Assembly: GCF_017916325.1 (NCBI RefSeq)
Contig: NC_090157.1
Location: 320,001 to 370,000, forward strand
Direction: 5' to 3'
Length of the DNA stretch: 50,000 nucleotides
Origin: Leishmania martiniquensis
Taxonomy: Eukaryota; Euglenozoa; Kinetoplastea; Trypanosomatida; Trypanosomatidae
The notes under the pieces were generated by a model, which saw only the letters and a list, made by a program, of their open reading frames with translations, did not search any database and was not told the DNA's origin. The first letter of the stretch is position 1; each line of letters starts with the position of its first letter. The position numbers and the translations under genes are program-made. Of the stretch, positions 22,771 through 34,274 are shown one piece after another.

Positions 22771-25700
22771 GACTCGATAAAGCGAGGAGAAAAGAGAGCG
22801 TATGAAATGGCAAGAGAGGGAAAAAAAAAGCGGCGATGCCTAGAACTCTCAAGGTGAAGTTCTTTTTAGGCGCAGGTGTGTGTGTGTTAGTGTGTGTATG
22901 TGTATGGGGAGGGAGAGGGAGGGGGCAGTAGTGAAAGGAGGAGCTGAGAAAGAAAGAAGAAAAAGGAAACGGGCAAAGAGCAAGAAGAGAGCAGAAACAA
23001 AAGAAAGAAGCGGCGTCTTTGAGAGCAGAAGAGAGGAGGACGAGGTGTGTGGAGGCGCGCAAGCCGCACTCCTCTCTCTCCGCAGAAAATGAGCAGCGTA
23101 CCCGTTTCTCGCTGCCTTTCAAGCAGCAGGGGAGGTTTGAGGAGGCAGTGGAAACAAGAGAAGAGCGAGAGGCCCAAAAGAAAAAAAGGGGGAAATGGGG
23201 AGAGAGAGTACGAAAAACAAGAGGGGGGAAGAGAAGGGTGCGACAAATTTGAAACGCTGTCCTTATGTCGTGCCTCTAGCTCCCCTCCGCAGCGAATCCT
23301 TGCAATGTCCTCCACTGTCGTTTGTATGTGTATATGTATGAGCCGGTGTCGATGTCGGCGTCTGCTATGTTTTATGCAAAGCAACAGGGCACGGAAATAA
23401 CAATAATAAAAGGGGGGATGCTCCCTTTAGAGTATATATATATATGTGTGTGTGAGAGAGAGCGAAGAGTAGGCCCGAGGGAAGGAGAGAGATTCGAAGA
23501 CCGCGAAAAAAAAAACGCGCCTACGAAAGGGCTGTACACGTAACACGCAGAGAGGAACACAGGCAAGCAGAACGTTTGGAAAGAGAAAAGGGCACGCAAG
23601 CTGCCGTGTGAAGTGCCGTAGTGTCGGTCTTTTTTGTCTGTTAGGAAGAGAGCAAAGTGTGCGCAGACAACCTTCAGGCGGCAAAGACGATGCTTGATGC
23701 CAAAAGAAAACGCAACAGAGAAAAGAAGGAGGAAGAGGTGTGTGTGTGTGTGTGGATGTCGCGTGAGAGGGGGGGGGGCAAAAAAAAAAAAGAGAGTCGC
23801 ACTGAAACGACCTTTACAGTGGGACAGGAGAAAAAAGCAGCTCGAAAATGCTGACGCGAAGGGATCTTCAGCGAGTGCACTCAGCTAATAAGCTGAATTT
23901 TGAAAAATAAGCTTCAGCTTTCTTTTTTTTCTGTTCTCTTTTCATAAGCTGCAAGAGCAGGCGGACAGATACTCCTCCTGGTTCTTTGCGTTACCGTTTT
24001 GCGGGGACAACAGATTTGCTTGGGAGCGCTTTCAGATAGTGTGTGTCTGTCTTCGTCGGCCTCACCTGTTGCCTTCCCTCTTTCTTTTCGTTCCACGTGA
24101 TGCGAGAGAAGAGGTAAGAAAAAGGATTGCTTGAATGGGTTGTTGGTGGGCAAAACAGAGAGGGTAACAGATGGGCAGAGACGAGGCGAAAAGAAGCGCA
24201 GTGAAAGAAAAAAAAAGAGAACTGAACAGAAGTTGCAGCTGAGGAAGGAAGTAGAGAGGCAAAAGACAAACGATAAAGGCGTGGGCAGGCGGGGGGAGGG
24301 GAAGAGGAGCGACTGTCGTTGCGTGCGCGTCTGCGTGCGAACAGCAAGAAAAAAGTTGATAGTGAATTGTGGAACAACCCAAGGAGACACACTCCAATAC
24401 CACAAATAGGAGCGAGAAAGCAAGAGGAAGGGGGGAGCGAAAATGAAAGCGCAACGCACTTACTGACACAGAGGATAAGCACGCTCAAGAGAAAAAAAAA
24501 CAGAGGAGCACACAAGCGCAGGTGAACGTTTTTTTCTCTTCGTTCTCTGAACGTTGCTGTCTCGCTGTTGGCCTCGTGCTGCTTAAGATTACTGCACGCC
24601 CGCACAGTTCCTTTTGTTGTTGTTTCTTGTCTCTTCTACCCGCTCGAGTGTCGAGGTGCTGCTGCTGTTCTCAGGGTGATCCCCCTTCAACTTGGCCCCT
24701 TATGTATGCTTCCTTCGTGATCCGCCCCTCCACTGTTAGGAGGACGCGGAGACGGGGAGGGGAAGATGAAAAAACAAAAAGAAAAAAGGTACGGCACTCG
24801 CTTCGGTATACGTGTGTGTTCACGGTCGTTTTTCTTCCTTGCCGTTGATGTTGTTTTGTTTTTTGTTTGTTTTCCTCCGTTCGTCCTCCTCGTTGGTGAG
24901 CCGTCTCCGCCGGTTAACGGCGTTCTTCCTCGTTCTTCTTTGCCCTTCAACGAGCGTAAACGAACACAGAAAAACAATACAAGCGCGCTGCACTTACACG
25001 CGCACGTGCAGTCACACAGAGAGAGAGGAATAGGGGGGGGCACGGGAGAGCAAGGGAGAAGCACAGTAGGTGAGAAGCCAGTCGAAGGAGCTACCGAATT
25101 CTCGAAACACAATGGGAGAAAGGGGAACGAAATCCACGAGGCCCAATGCGTGACAATACAAGACGGGCAAAAACAAAGAGAGAGAGAGTTCGACTCGAAG
25201 AGGGAGAGAACACGCGAAAGGAATAATGTATGCCACCTCACGCAAGCGTGCACCGCCTTATTGAGAGAGCGAGGGGGGGCTGGGCGGAAGCCAATTAAAA
25301 AGCGTGAGAGAGGAAGGGAGAGAGAGAGAGAGCAAGACGTAGCGAAAGAGGAGGCGAAGGAGCGAAGCAGCCAAGTAGGAGGAATGAAGCGAAACAAAGA
25401 AAAAAACAGAAATGGAGTACTACGACGGGGAGAAGAAAAAGAGTTGAAATATCTACAAAGCGATGTGTAGCGGTGATATTCAGATTGCTCGTTTGTGTGT
25501 ACGTTTGTTTCTCTGGTTGCTCGTTTATTTTTCTCACCGCCAACAGACGAAAAAAAAGGGTGCGGAGGTTTCCTCCCCCACCCTTTCCGGGTGGGTGCGG
25601 TTGATACTTCAGCGGAAGACGATGCGTGCTTGAGCGCCTTTGAAGGGAGAAAAAAAAAGCGAACACAGGCACAAGTGGAGATAATAAACAGAGAGACAGA

Positions 25701-28700
25701 GAGAGGGGGGAGGGGACGGAGGAAAGAAGCGCTCCGAAAGACGCGAATGCGAAGAGGGGAAAAAGATGGAGGAGAATGTAAACACACACGCGCACTCTCT
25801 CTATATGTATATATATATATATACGTCTATATATATGTATATATATGTATATTTGTATGCGTATGCACGTACGTTCGCAGATGCTGAGAGAACTGTGGAG
25901 ATAGGACTAGTCCAAACGAGGGAGGCAACGCCCTACAAATCAGAAGGGAGAAAAGGACACCACAGAAGCACGCGAGAAGGGCATGAAATATATATATATA
26001 TATGAGAGAGGGAAGGGGTGTGTGGTGTGAGAACGAACACGGAAAAAGAAAGACAAAGACAAGGAGCGAAAAGGTTCAAAAGGAAAAACAAACACCCCCA
26101 AAAAAAAAGGCAGCAAGCAAGCGCACAGAGAGAAAAAGGGGGGGTCACGTCACGTGTGAGCCCTCAGCAAACGAGCAGAGAGAGAACAGAAGAGAAGCAG
26201 GAAAATGAACGACCGTCGATGAAGGGAGTTGGGGGTGGGGGGTGGGGGAGGTGCAACGATCACACAAGACGGCGCCACCTAAAGACAATGAGTACGGTGG
26301 AAAGGAGAGAGGGGAAAAAAAGGAGTCGATGGGAAAAGAATGGAAGCGAAAGAGCCGAAGAGGAAGGTGGCAGCAGAAACTGACGACGAGGAAAACGAAG
26401 CGGCAAAGCGGAGAGACAAAAGGGGTGAACTAACGGGAGACAAAAAAAAGAAGAGAGGCACTGCAAACGACCGCGAAAGGAAAACAAAAAGGGGGAGGAA
26501 GAGATACGTACAGAGGGAGGGAGGGAAGGGGGTGGGAAGCAAGCAGCAGCAGCAGTTGTCGGCGCCAATTCGAAACAAAAAAAATGGCGAGGGAGAAAGG
26601 GGGAGCGACCTATCACCCCTCACTCGAAATGGGAAAAAAAGAGAGAGCTGAACACAGATTACACACAGGAAGCCACAACGCGGAGGAGGCGCAGAAGGAT
26701 GAGAAGAGCGAGAGGGGGAGAGAGGGAGTTGATGGAGCAAACAAAAAAAAAAGGAAAACGGAGAAGCCGAAGACCTCCAAGGCAAGCTAGAGGCTGACTC
26801 GTGGTAAAGCAGGGGAGAGCGGCACACGAAAGCGACGTGTTCTGCTGCTTTGGCGGTGATGGTCGCGGTCGTTGGCTAGGTCTCAGAAAATGGGTAGAGG
26901 GGAGGGGGGCACGGGAGAGAAGGAGAGAAGGTCCCATATGAGGACCCCAGCAGGAAAAAGGCACGAAAAAGAAGCACAAGCAACAGGCGAGTGAAACGCG
27001 CAACAGATGTGTACCAAAAGCAGCAATAAAAAAGGAGCAGACACAAACACGCAGGCACGCACACACGGCTTGAGCAAAGGTTAATGGCAAAAGAGAGAAG
27101 GGGAGGGGGGCGAGGCAGAGAGAAAGAGAGACGTGAAACGTAAAAAGGCCCTTAAAAAGGAGGGACGAAGTGCACGAGAGAGGCGGGCAGCGACCTTCAA
27201 GGAGAAGAATGGCCAATGTGCAGGTGTAAGAAGATGCGCCGGGAGGGGGGGCAGCGGCTGTGATTGGTACCCTGATACCCAAGAAGCACAAGCACACGAA
27301 CACCAGACAAGCAGCTTTCACCCCAATGGGAATGAAAGAAAGGTATGGCTACCCTTGTCCCTACTTTCTCACTCCTCCCGCTTTTATTTTCAATGGTTGC
27401 TTGTTTCCCTGGCGTTTTTTATTTTGTTGTTGCTTCAAGCCGCCGTAGCACACCCGCGTGCTCCACCGTGCGACACCCACGTCCCCTTTACTTTTTTCGC
27501 GCTTCAGTTCTTGTGCTGGAGTGCTGCTATTGTGAGGGGGGTGGGTGGGGGTATTCGCCCTAACACTCGCGCACGTGCTGAAGAAAAGAGATAACCGAAA
27601 AAGGAAAGTGAAAAAAAGATGGGAAAAACGGAGTAGGCAAACCGTCACAGGAGGGGAGGAGAGACGCAAAGAAATGAGGAGAAGAGAACAAATAGCGTAA
27701 TGATGAGAGAGAAGGGGGAAAAGGGTGGTAAAAAGCGACTGCACACACCGTCAAATAGAGCCGGGTAGCCAAATGATGATGATGCCGCTGGACGGCCGGG
27801 GGGGAGACAAGCACCAAGAGGCGGGAAGGAAGGAAAAGGGAGACGAGCGGAGGAGGTGATGCTCAAAGAGAAAAAAGAAAAAGCTGGCAACAACAGAAAA
27901 AAAAACGAAGACAAACTACAGAGCGCCAACCCGAACGAGCGTATTCCTTTAGTGTCTTCTTTTTTTTTCGTCCTTCCCCTTCTTGTCCTCGCACTCCGTC
28001 TCCCTTACAGAGGCCTCTTATTCTTGCTTTCGGGCGCCAAAGGGCTTGGGAAGCGGAAGAGGATGCGGAAGAATCGTACGCGCTTAGTGGCACACGCGTA
28101 AACTACACCTGTCCCACCTACGCTGTTGCGTTTACGTATATCCCTTTTCTTCTCTCCGATGGGCGCAGCTGTGGTGTCGTCTTATTGTTCGCCGTTCTAC
28201 CTCCTCTCTATCCCTGTCTCACTTTGCCTCTTCTTGCAGAGTATGCGTGTTGAGATACCAAGAGTAGAGAAGGGACGTAGGGAGGATGAAGAGAACAAGC
28301 AGAAGCTGTCGTCGTTCGTAGTGGTACGAGCGGATGAGCACACGTTGTGCTTGCCTGGCGGCCGTGAAGAGGCTCTCGATGAGCCCCTCAAGGTTGCTCT
28401 TGTTGCTGTTCTTTCTGTCCTTTGCTCCTCCTTTTTCTCTTTTCTCTGGAGACAAAAAAAGCGGAGGGAAGAATTCGAAACGTAATTACTTCTCACGCGT
28501 GTGCGTGCGTTGCCGTTGTTTTTGATGTGTTCGCTGTTTTGGGAAGAGGAATAAAAGGGGGATGTGGGGGACGGGAGGAAGAGCTGCTTGCTGCTGGGCG
28601 CTTCTTCGCGGTGCTGATGTCGTGTGACTGGCATGCCCCCAAGGAAGTTAAGTGTGTGTGTGGGGGGGGGGGAGCAGGTATATATGAAGCGAACGCAAAA

Positions 28701-29695
28701 AAAAAGCAAGGGAGAGGGAGAGTAGGGAGACGGGTCACCATAGATATTGAAGTACCTTCCAAATCAATGCCTTGCAAGGGAGAGATGGTTGCCATGTGGC
28801 GAAATAGCTTCCCACACACACGCACACCTTTTGTTTTTTTTTGCTTCTTCGGCTTGGGAGACAGACGTAAAAGAGTACTGGTCGTTCGTGACCGCCACCA
28901 CGGTGTTGTCGCGACTCCTTCGCTCTCCTCAATGCCCCGTTGGTGCGGTTCTCCATGCTGTGTGTCGGCCAGCTCTTTCTCCCCTTCCCCCCCCCCCGAC
29001 ACACACACTCACACACCACCCACACACGCACTCTCTCCTTACTCCCTCTTCCCCATCTGCCCCTCGCTTCGACTCGTCCGCAGGCAATTGGATATACACT
29101 CCGTTTTTTTTCGGGTGTTCCGGTGATCGTGTGGGTTAAGCACTGCTGAGGGTAAGCAAAGCGCCATGTGGAGAGAAAGCACAGCGCAGAGTATGGGAAC
29201 GGCGCGCGCGCAGACAGCGCCCCATGCGGTGAGAAAAAGAGGTAAAGATATATGGAAGGGGAGAAGTAGACGCGGGAAGCCTTTGATCGGCTCTCACCAC
29301 AGCTCTGCCTCCAACCCCCCCCGCCGGCGTATGCGTCTTTCCTTCGTTGAGAAGAGGATACCACCCCGCCTACCCGACAACGGGAGCGACGACTTCAGTC
29401 GAAGGCGGATATAAACGGGAAAAAAATGGCAGAAGCAGCAGCAGCGGCGGCGGCGGTGGTGCGCACCTCTGCATCGCCTCTCCTTCAGATATTCGACGGG
29501 GAGAATGAAAAAAAAAAGAGGAACGCAGAGTGACGCGTCAGCGCGCACGGCCTCCCTCCTTCGTTTGCTCTCTCGCTTTACGCAGCGACAACATCGAAGA
29601 AAAGACACAGAGGAAAGATAAGTAGCCCGTGTTCCCACCCACCCCCCTACACACGAGCACAACTCCCTCTTTCCGCCATACCGCCGCCCCTCTCC
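22771..29695. other. 7-kb gene-free region
   Basis: Nothing I can support as a gene. Most of it is purine-rich on the plus strand with A-runs and AG repeats, plus TA runs (23432-23446, 25801-25852, 25987-26003), a GT run near 23738-23753 and G-runs near 23770 and 28663. Several blocks have opposite polarity, pyrimidine-rich on the plus strand: about 23915-24100, 24530-24960, 27340-27500, 27950-28460 and 28880-29110. All long ORFs are low-complexity. It is likely the very long 3' UTR or intergenic region of the 120-residue gene upstream. Confidence 0.55.
25801..25852. repeat. Compound TA microsatellite
   Basis: Three TATATA blocks interrupted by ACGTC and GTATAT units. A separate TA run follows at 25987-26003. 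Confidence 0.85.
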
Positions 29696-30058
29696 TCAGC
29701 GAAGCTGCGTAACGTGCTGGAACTCCTCACCCCAGAATTTGAGCTCATCCTCTACGCCCTGTAGGTCGTACTCCTCTGCTGCCTGCTGCACGTTGCGCGT
29801 GTCGTCCAAGAGCCGGTTCGATGCGGCCCCCGACGCAGCAGACCCGTCGGAGAGGTCTTCGATACCGTACGTCTCCCGGTACCAAGCGCCGTAGCGCTCC
29901 TCGTTAGCGGCGTAGAAGTCGCGGACATCACTGTTGGCATCCATCGCCCGCATCCAGGCTCGTCCTCTAGACGCGGGCAGCGGTTTTGGGAGCTGCGCTA
30001 CGTACCCCTGAGAGATGGGCTTCGAGAAAAGCCGTGCAACTACTGTTGCCTGGAGCAT
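29696..30058 (-). CDS. Small conserved-looking protein of unknown function (120 aa)
   Basis: I do not recognise this family. The frame reads 120 residues from the ATG at 30058. An upstream in-frame start at 30130 would be TTG and is rejected. The N-terminus (MLQATVVARLFSKP) is short, hydrophobic and basic with no acidic residues until about residue 40, compatible with mitochondrial import; this is inference. The remainder is acidic and aromatic-rich, with a Tyr/Trp-rich stretch (ERYGAWYRETYG) in the middle and ending EEFQHVTQLR. Codon choice is GC-rich, and the composition is balanced, unlike the low-complexity ORFs around it, which is the main reason to call it real. It lies between repeat copy C and the 7-kb gene-free region. 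Confidence 0.75.
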   Translation of the reverse strand: MLQATVVARLFSKPISQGYVAQLPKPLPASRGRAWMRAMDANSDVRDFYAANEERYGAWYRETYGIEDLSDGSAASGAASNRLLDDTRNVQQAAEEYDLQGVEDELKFWGEEFQHVTQLR

Positions 30059-30133
30059 GATGGCTGCCGCGACGGAGCGTGATAGCCGGGCACACGCACA
30101 GCGAACACGCGAAAAGATATCCCTCCGCAATCC

Positions 30134-30135
30134 CT
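30134..30135 (-). promoter_or_regulatory. Predicted trans-splice acceptor (120-aa gene)
   Basis: The minus strand reads CTCTTTCCCCGATCCCCG then TTTTTCACTGCGCGTAG, ending in AG about 75 bases before the ATG at 30058. Confidence 0.45.
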
Positions 30136-30850
30136 ACGCGCAGTGAAAAACGGGGATCGGGGAAAGAGATAAGTATGAGGAGGTGTAAAGAAAGTGTTTC
30201 TTGTTTGCTGCGACTGTTCTTTCCTGTTGCGCACGTGAGGGCGGGTGACGGAGAGGCAAACGAGGAGAGAAGCGGAGGAAACAAAACGCTTCAACACACA
30301 AAAATAGAGAAACGCACGCGGCGATCCGAAAATACACGGAAAAACAGAGGAAAGCAAAGGGCAGAGGTGACAGACGCCAGCGCAGCTGCAAAGGGGGAAG
30401 CCTTCCGGACCGCTTATTCACAACTTCTTTCATCTGTTTGAGGGAGGAGACGGTGAGTTGGGGAGCAGCACGCAAAAACTTCCGGAGGCCGTCTTCCCGT
30501 CGTTGAGAGGCCGTTCCTCCAGCCACCTCGTCGATTCCCCTCTCGAGCCAGCCCATCAACCCCACAAACACACAAGCATACCAGAGGATCACCTCAGCAG
30601 TGCGCGTCGATGGTCGCGAGTATCCCTCTGTCGGCGTGTGTTTCCCTCAATGTATAAGTCAATGCCTCGACTACACGAGTTGCCAAGCACATCTCCTCCC
30701 TGGGGTCTTTTACCAAGAGTGCAGTTTCGTTGACCAACAAGTTTGCGATTAGCGTAGTCCTCTTCTCTGCCTCACTGTACATCCATGTTTCTGCCAGTGT
30801 ACCTCCGCAACCATCCACTCGCCGAGACTTCGAAAAAACAGAGCAACACT
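30136..30850. other. Spacer between the 120-aa gene and repeat C
   Basis: No gene is recognised in about 700 bases of mixed sequence. It is the distal intergenic region of the cytochrome-b5-reductase-like gene at 31938. Confidence 0.55.
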
Positions 30851-31385
30851 GTTTTTTTGTTTTAACGTCCTCGAAGACCCACAGAACATGTGCGGAAACC
30901 CCACTCTGCCTCGCATTGCCGCAGACCCGTCGCGTGACGCGAAGTAGCCGCCGGCACGCGCCACAGCAGCGCGCCGACACCGTCATCGAGGCGCGGCCTC
31001 GGCCACAAGCGCCACACACGCAGCCCGCCTAGCAGGTTCGTCACCGGGTGCGGCACTCGGGGTGGCACTGGCTGCACACACAGAGCGGTGCGCAGCGAGA
31101 TCCCGCAGGGATACGCGCGAGTCGACGCGGCGGTCTGCGCGTCGTGCGGAGGGCACGCGTGTGCCCGCTAATGCAGGCACCAGCAGCAGCGCAACACTAC
31201 GCACGGCCTGACGGCCGACCTCGGTAGCGAGAGACGGCTCTGACAGCGCTACGCCGTAGCCGCTCGACCCTGTAAGCACCCGAGGTGGCCAGGCACTCGG
31301 CTGGAATAGAAGCTGCTTGGCTTCCGCAGAGAGCGGGTTACTGGAGGCGAGGTACCGCCCCCGTGGGGGCTCGCATCATCGTGGA
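30851..31385 (-). repeat. SIDER-like repeat, copy C (mosaic)
   Basis: Minus orientation. The core differs from the other copies by a single base seen by eye (GGTGGCACTGG instead of GGTGGCGCTGG on the plus strand, near 31064). The 5' end is of the A/B type, but the 3' end is the type of copy E: ACATGTTCTGTGGGTCTTCG, then GAGGACGTT and an A-rich tail. It is therefore a hybrid between the two end types. It begins about 550 bases downstream of the reductase-like gene stop. Confidence 0.72.
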
Positions 31386-31937
31386 GACAGAGAAGCCATG
31401 TGAACAACAAAAGAAGAGGCTGAAGCGCAGTGCGACAGTGACACGCAGCAATAGCTCACACATGCACACATACATACTCACAAGGATGACGCTCTGAGAA
31501 GCCAAACGCAGTATCAAAGAGAAGGGCACCAAGAACTGAAGCAAAATTCACTCACAGAGCTCGTACACGCACGGGCGCATGCGTCTACGCATCCCAGTAA
31601 TAGATGATGCAACAAGGCGAAAAAAAAAACCGAGGTGCCCATCAAGACTGGAAGAGCATAGCATACTCAAAGAGATATGCGAAGGTCAAAGATCACGAGA
31701 GAGAGAGAAGCGAAATGGTACAAGCAAAGGGGAGGCGATGTCCAGTCTCTTCTCTAACTCGCACTTGCGCTATTTTTTTTTCTGACTCTTCAGGCGACGA
31801 TCACTCCTTTTTTCCCTCTTCTCTTTCTTGGCAACTACCCCATACGGTCAAGGCTTACTCAGCGCTCTACGCACACGCACATATATACACACGCAGGTGA
31901 GCGCCAGACCCTGCGTACGCAGAAGCGAAGCGCTGGC
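31386..31937. other. Proximal 3' UTR-like spacer of the 31938 gene
   Basis: No gene is seen. The sequence is mixed, with A-runs, a short pyrimidine-rich plus-strand block near 31765-31830 and a short TA/AC run near 31880. Confidence 0.55.
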
Positions 31938-32807
31938 TCAGAACTTGAAAATGCTTCTCTCCGAATAGCCCAACTCCTTCAGGTAGCCTTCAAGTGGGCC
32001 TTGCTTGGGTGGGTTGCACGTGTAGTCCTTCGGACCGCAGATGGTTTTCATGAAGGGCGGTGGGCCGCAAACCAGCACACACGAATCACCCTGGCGATCC
32101 GGGCCCGGCATCGTCTCCTGGATCATCGTCTTGTTAATGTGGCCGGAGTAGCCCGTCCAGTGCCTACGCGGCTTCGCGAGGCAGTGGTAGACAGCAAACC
32201 TCCCGGGGTGCTCCTTCGCCAGCGCGCCCAGTTCCTTGCTGAGTAGGATGTCCTCCTCGGTCCTGTTTGCATAAAGGAGTGAGATTAGAGTCTTATTTTC
32301 CGGCGTGTGCAGGACGTTGTTCACTATTTGGAACATGGGAGTGAGACCGGTACCCCCCGCGATCATACCTATCTTGGCGTACTGGCCCGGCTTCATCTTG
32401 AACGTATGCCAGGGTCCCTTCACATCGATAGAATCACCAACCTTGAGACTGAAGAGGTGCGAGCCCATCTTCGAATTAGGGTAGCACTTCACGACGAGGT
32501 CAAAGTGACCCTCATCCTCCACCAGGTTGATGGGTGTGTAGGGGCGCGTCACTTCGTGCCCCTCTGCGTCAGTATAACGGAGCGTGATGCAAGACGCCAC
32601 GGGAAGGTCCAGGCGCGTCTTTCTCGACGCAAGGGCGAAGCGGAAGCGCTTTGTGTTGTGCGATTCATTCTCGACGTGGATAAGCTTGTAGGACTGAAAC
32701 CTCTCTTGCGAAAATGCCGGCTTGCTGCCCCACGCCTCCGCCTCGGACCCAGACTGGTACATGCTGGCTCCAGCGAAGCCGATAAGTGAAGCTGCGAACG
32801 CCTTCAT
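31938..32807 (-). CDS. NADH-cytochrome b5 reductase-like flavoprotein (289 aa, copy 1)
   Basis: Predicted FAD-dependent reductase that passes electrons from NADH to cytochrome b5 or a similar one-electron acceptor. Motifs in order: RPYTPIN at 88-94 (FAD isoalloxazine/phosphate binding), MGSHLFSLKVGD at 114-125, GMIAGGTGLTPM at 147-158 and CGPPPFM at 247-253 (NAD(P)H binding), ending in the KF C-terminus usual for this family. Residues 1-20 are hydrophobic with a single Lys and could be a membrane anchor or targeting signal. The ATG at 32807 is chosen because it follows a strong splice acceptor at 32849-32850, gives exactly 289 residues like the paralogue at 34275, and aligns at MKAF/MRAF. The upstream in-frame GTG at 32849 lies at the acceptor itself. 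A tandem paralogue lies 1.5 kb upstream. Confidence 0.95.
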   Translation of the reverse strand: MKAFAASLIGFAGASMYQSGSEAEAWGSKPAFSQERFQSYKLIHVENESHNTKRFRFALASRKTRLDLPVASCITLRYTDAEGHEVTRPYTPINLVEDEGHFDLVVKCYPNSKMGSHLFSLKVGDSIDVKGPWHTFKMKPGQYAKIGMIAGGTGLTPMFQIVNNVLHTPENKTLISLLYANRTEEDILLSKELGALAKEHPGRFAVYHCLAKPRRHWTGYSGHINKTMIQETMPGPDRQGDSCVLVCGPPPFMKTICGPKDYTCNPPKQGPLEGYLKELGYSERSIFKF

Positions 32808-32848
32808 GGTAATCGAATATGGTACGAGAAGCCGAGTTTGACCAAACA

Positions 32849-32850
32849 CT
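32849..32850 (-). promoter_or_regulatory. Predicted trans-splice acceptor (reductase copy 1)
   Basis: The minus strand shows TCTCTTTCCTTCTGTCATCC followed by TAG, a strong pyrimidine tract ending in AG about 41 bases before the ATG at 32807. This site decides the start. Confidence 0.6.
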
Positions 32851-34274
32851 AGGATGACAGAAGGAAAGAGACTCGATAGGCTTTCGTTGATGAAGCAGGC
32901 GAATGCAAAGGTGATGTCCTGCCGCGCAACGGGGTGAGCGCTCGCCGCGTGTAGACGTAAACAGAGCCAAAAGCTGATTCGAAAGCTAAAGCTCTTTTCT
33001 CCCTACCCTATCGGTGCCGCTTAGCAATCGAGAGAGGCGCTAAACGGGAAAGACAGAAGGCGCGATGTTTCGAGTGCCTGTAGCGGTGCCAGAGGTAGTC
33101 CTCCTTTCTTGGTACATGCATCGAAATACAAAAAGCACGTGCCAGGGCTTCTTCCATGCGCGAGAAAAAAAGGAGTGAAGGAAAACGGTAGTGAAAGAAG
33201 CATGAGAAGAGTACCTTGTGTCGCACGACTCGTGCGCCAGGGTGCGCATCCGCGGGTAGCAGCTCGAGTGTGTTGTGCCGACAAAGGCAGAAGAGCGCAC
33301 CCACCACACAAGCCATACATATTCGGCCAGAGAGCAGTGAGGCGGTGCAGCATACAACTACTGCATAATTGCCCACATCACGCAGAAGAAATTGGCGAGA
33401 TATCAGAGGTAGCAACATTAGCGTTCTCATATCTATCCATCTGCGGACACTAGAGGCATAGGCCCAGCATCGCTGCGGAAGCAAGCCTTCGGGGGACGGC
33501 ATTCTCTTCTAGTGTCCCACAGCGTAAGGGCGATTGGTCAAAAAGAAGAGGGCTGTGGCGCATCAACACTCACCAGAGTTGCGCCAGCACATGTCACTCA
33601 CATTTTTTTCTGCGGCAACCGCCGAAATCGGGCCGCAGCGCCTCATGGAGAAAAAAAGGGCAAGTGTCAAGTACGGAGAGCGAAAAGTAGAGAGCGATAG
33701 AGGAAGACAAGGAGTCCGCAATGAAAAACGAAGTGAAAAAGACTCCGCTAAAGACACCACGAGAACATTCCGAAATGTGTATCTTATGATCATGCGCCTT
33801 TTCGTCGGAACGCGCAGCACCCGTTCAAGATCTTCGATATGCGGACAAACTCAAGATGCAGCCGGTCGCAGAGAAACTCACAGTGCAGAAAAAGAGGATG
33901 AGGGTGTCTAGAGTGCACCAGATCAGAGAGAACACCGATCATAACGGCACATTCCTCCGAATGCAGATGCGGCTATGCATGCATACATTCATACACTCGC
34001 AGGCGCAATTTTTGTTCGCACGATCCTTCCTATCAGGCCAGCACTGAAAGTATTTTAATTTCTGCTTCGCGCGTGATACTATTATGCATGTCTTTCATTT
34101 CGCCATATTCCAGAGGTCCCAAACACTGGCACCTACATGCCTTCACTTACTTGTGCAAGCTCTTCGTTCCACCTCCCAGCGTGTCTCGCTCTGAGTCGGT
34201 AATGACCGTATCACCAGAGAAGAGGCCTCGGTTACTTCGGCATTGTACCTCAGCCTCTTTTTCCCTTGCGCTCG
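32851..34274. other. Spacer between the two reductase genes
   Basis: About 1.4 kb with no supported gene. An ATG-initiated frame of 164 codons (33008-33502, minus) has a hydrophobic central part but no recognisable domain; see rejected items. The sequence is complex, without long microsatellites. Confidence 0.5.

Noticed and set aside
24687..25787. 366-codon minus-strand frame in the 7-kb gene-free region
   Set aside because: The translation is Ser/Phe/Leu/Pro low-complexity from polypyrimidine DNA, with no conserved-looking segment.
33008..33502. 164-codon ATG-initiated minus-strand frame between the two reductase genes, with a hydrophobic middle
   Set aside because: No recognisable motif, and an unusual Cys/Arg/His-rich composition. 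Its 3' part lies about 160 bases from the reductase splice acceptor, leaving little room for its own 3' UTR. A real small membrane protein cannot be excluded; conservation would decide.
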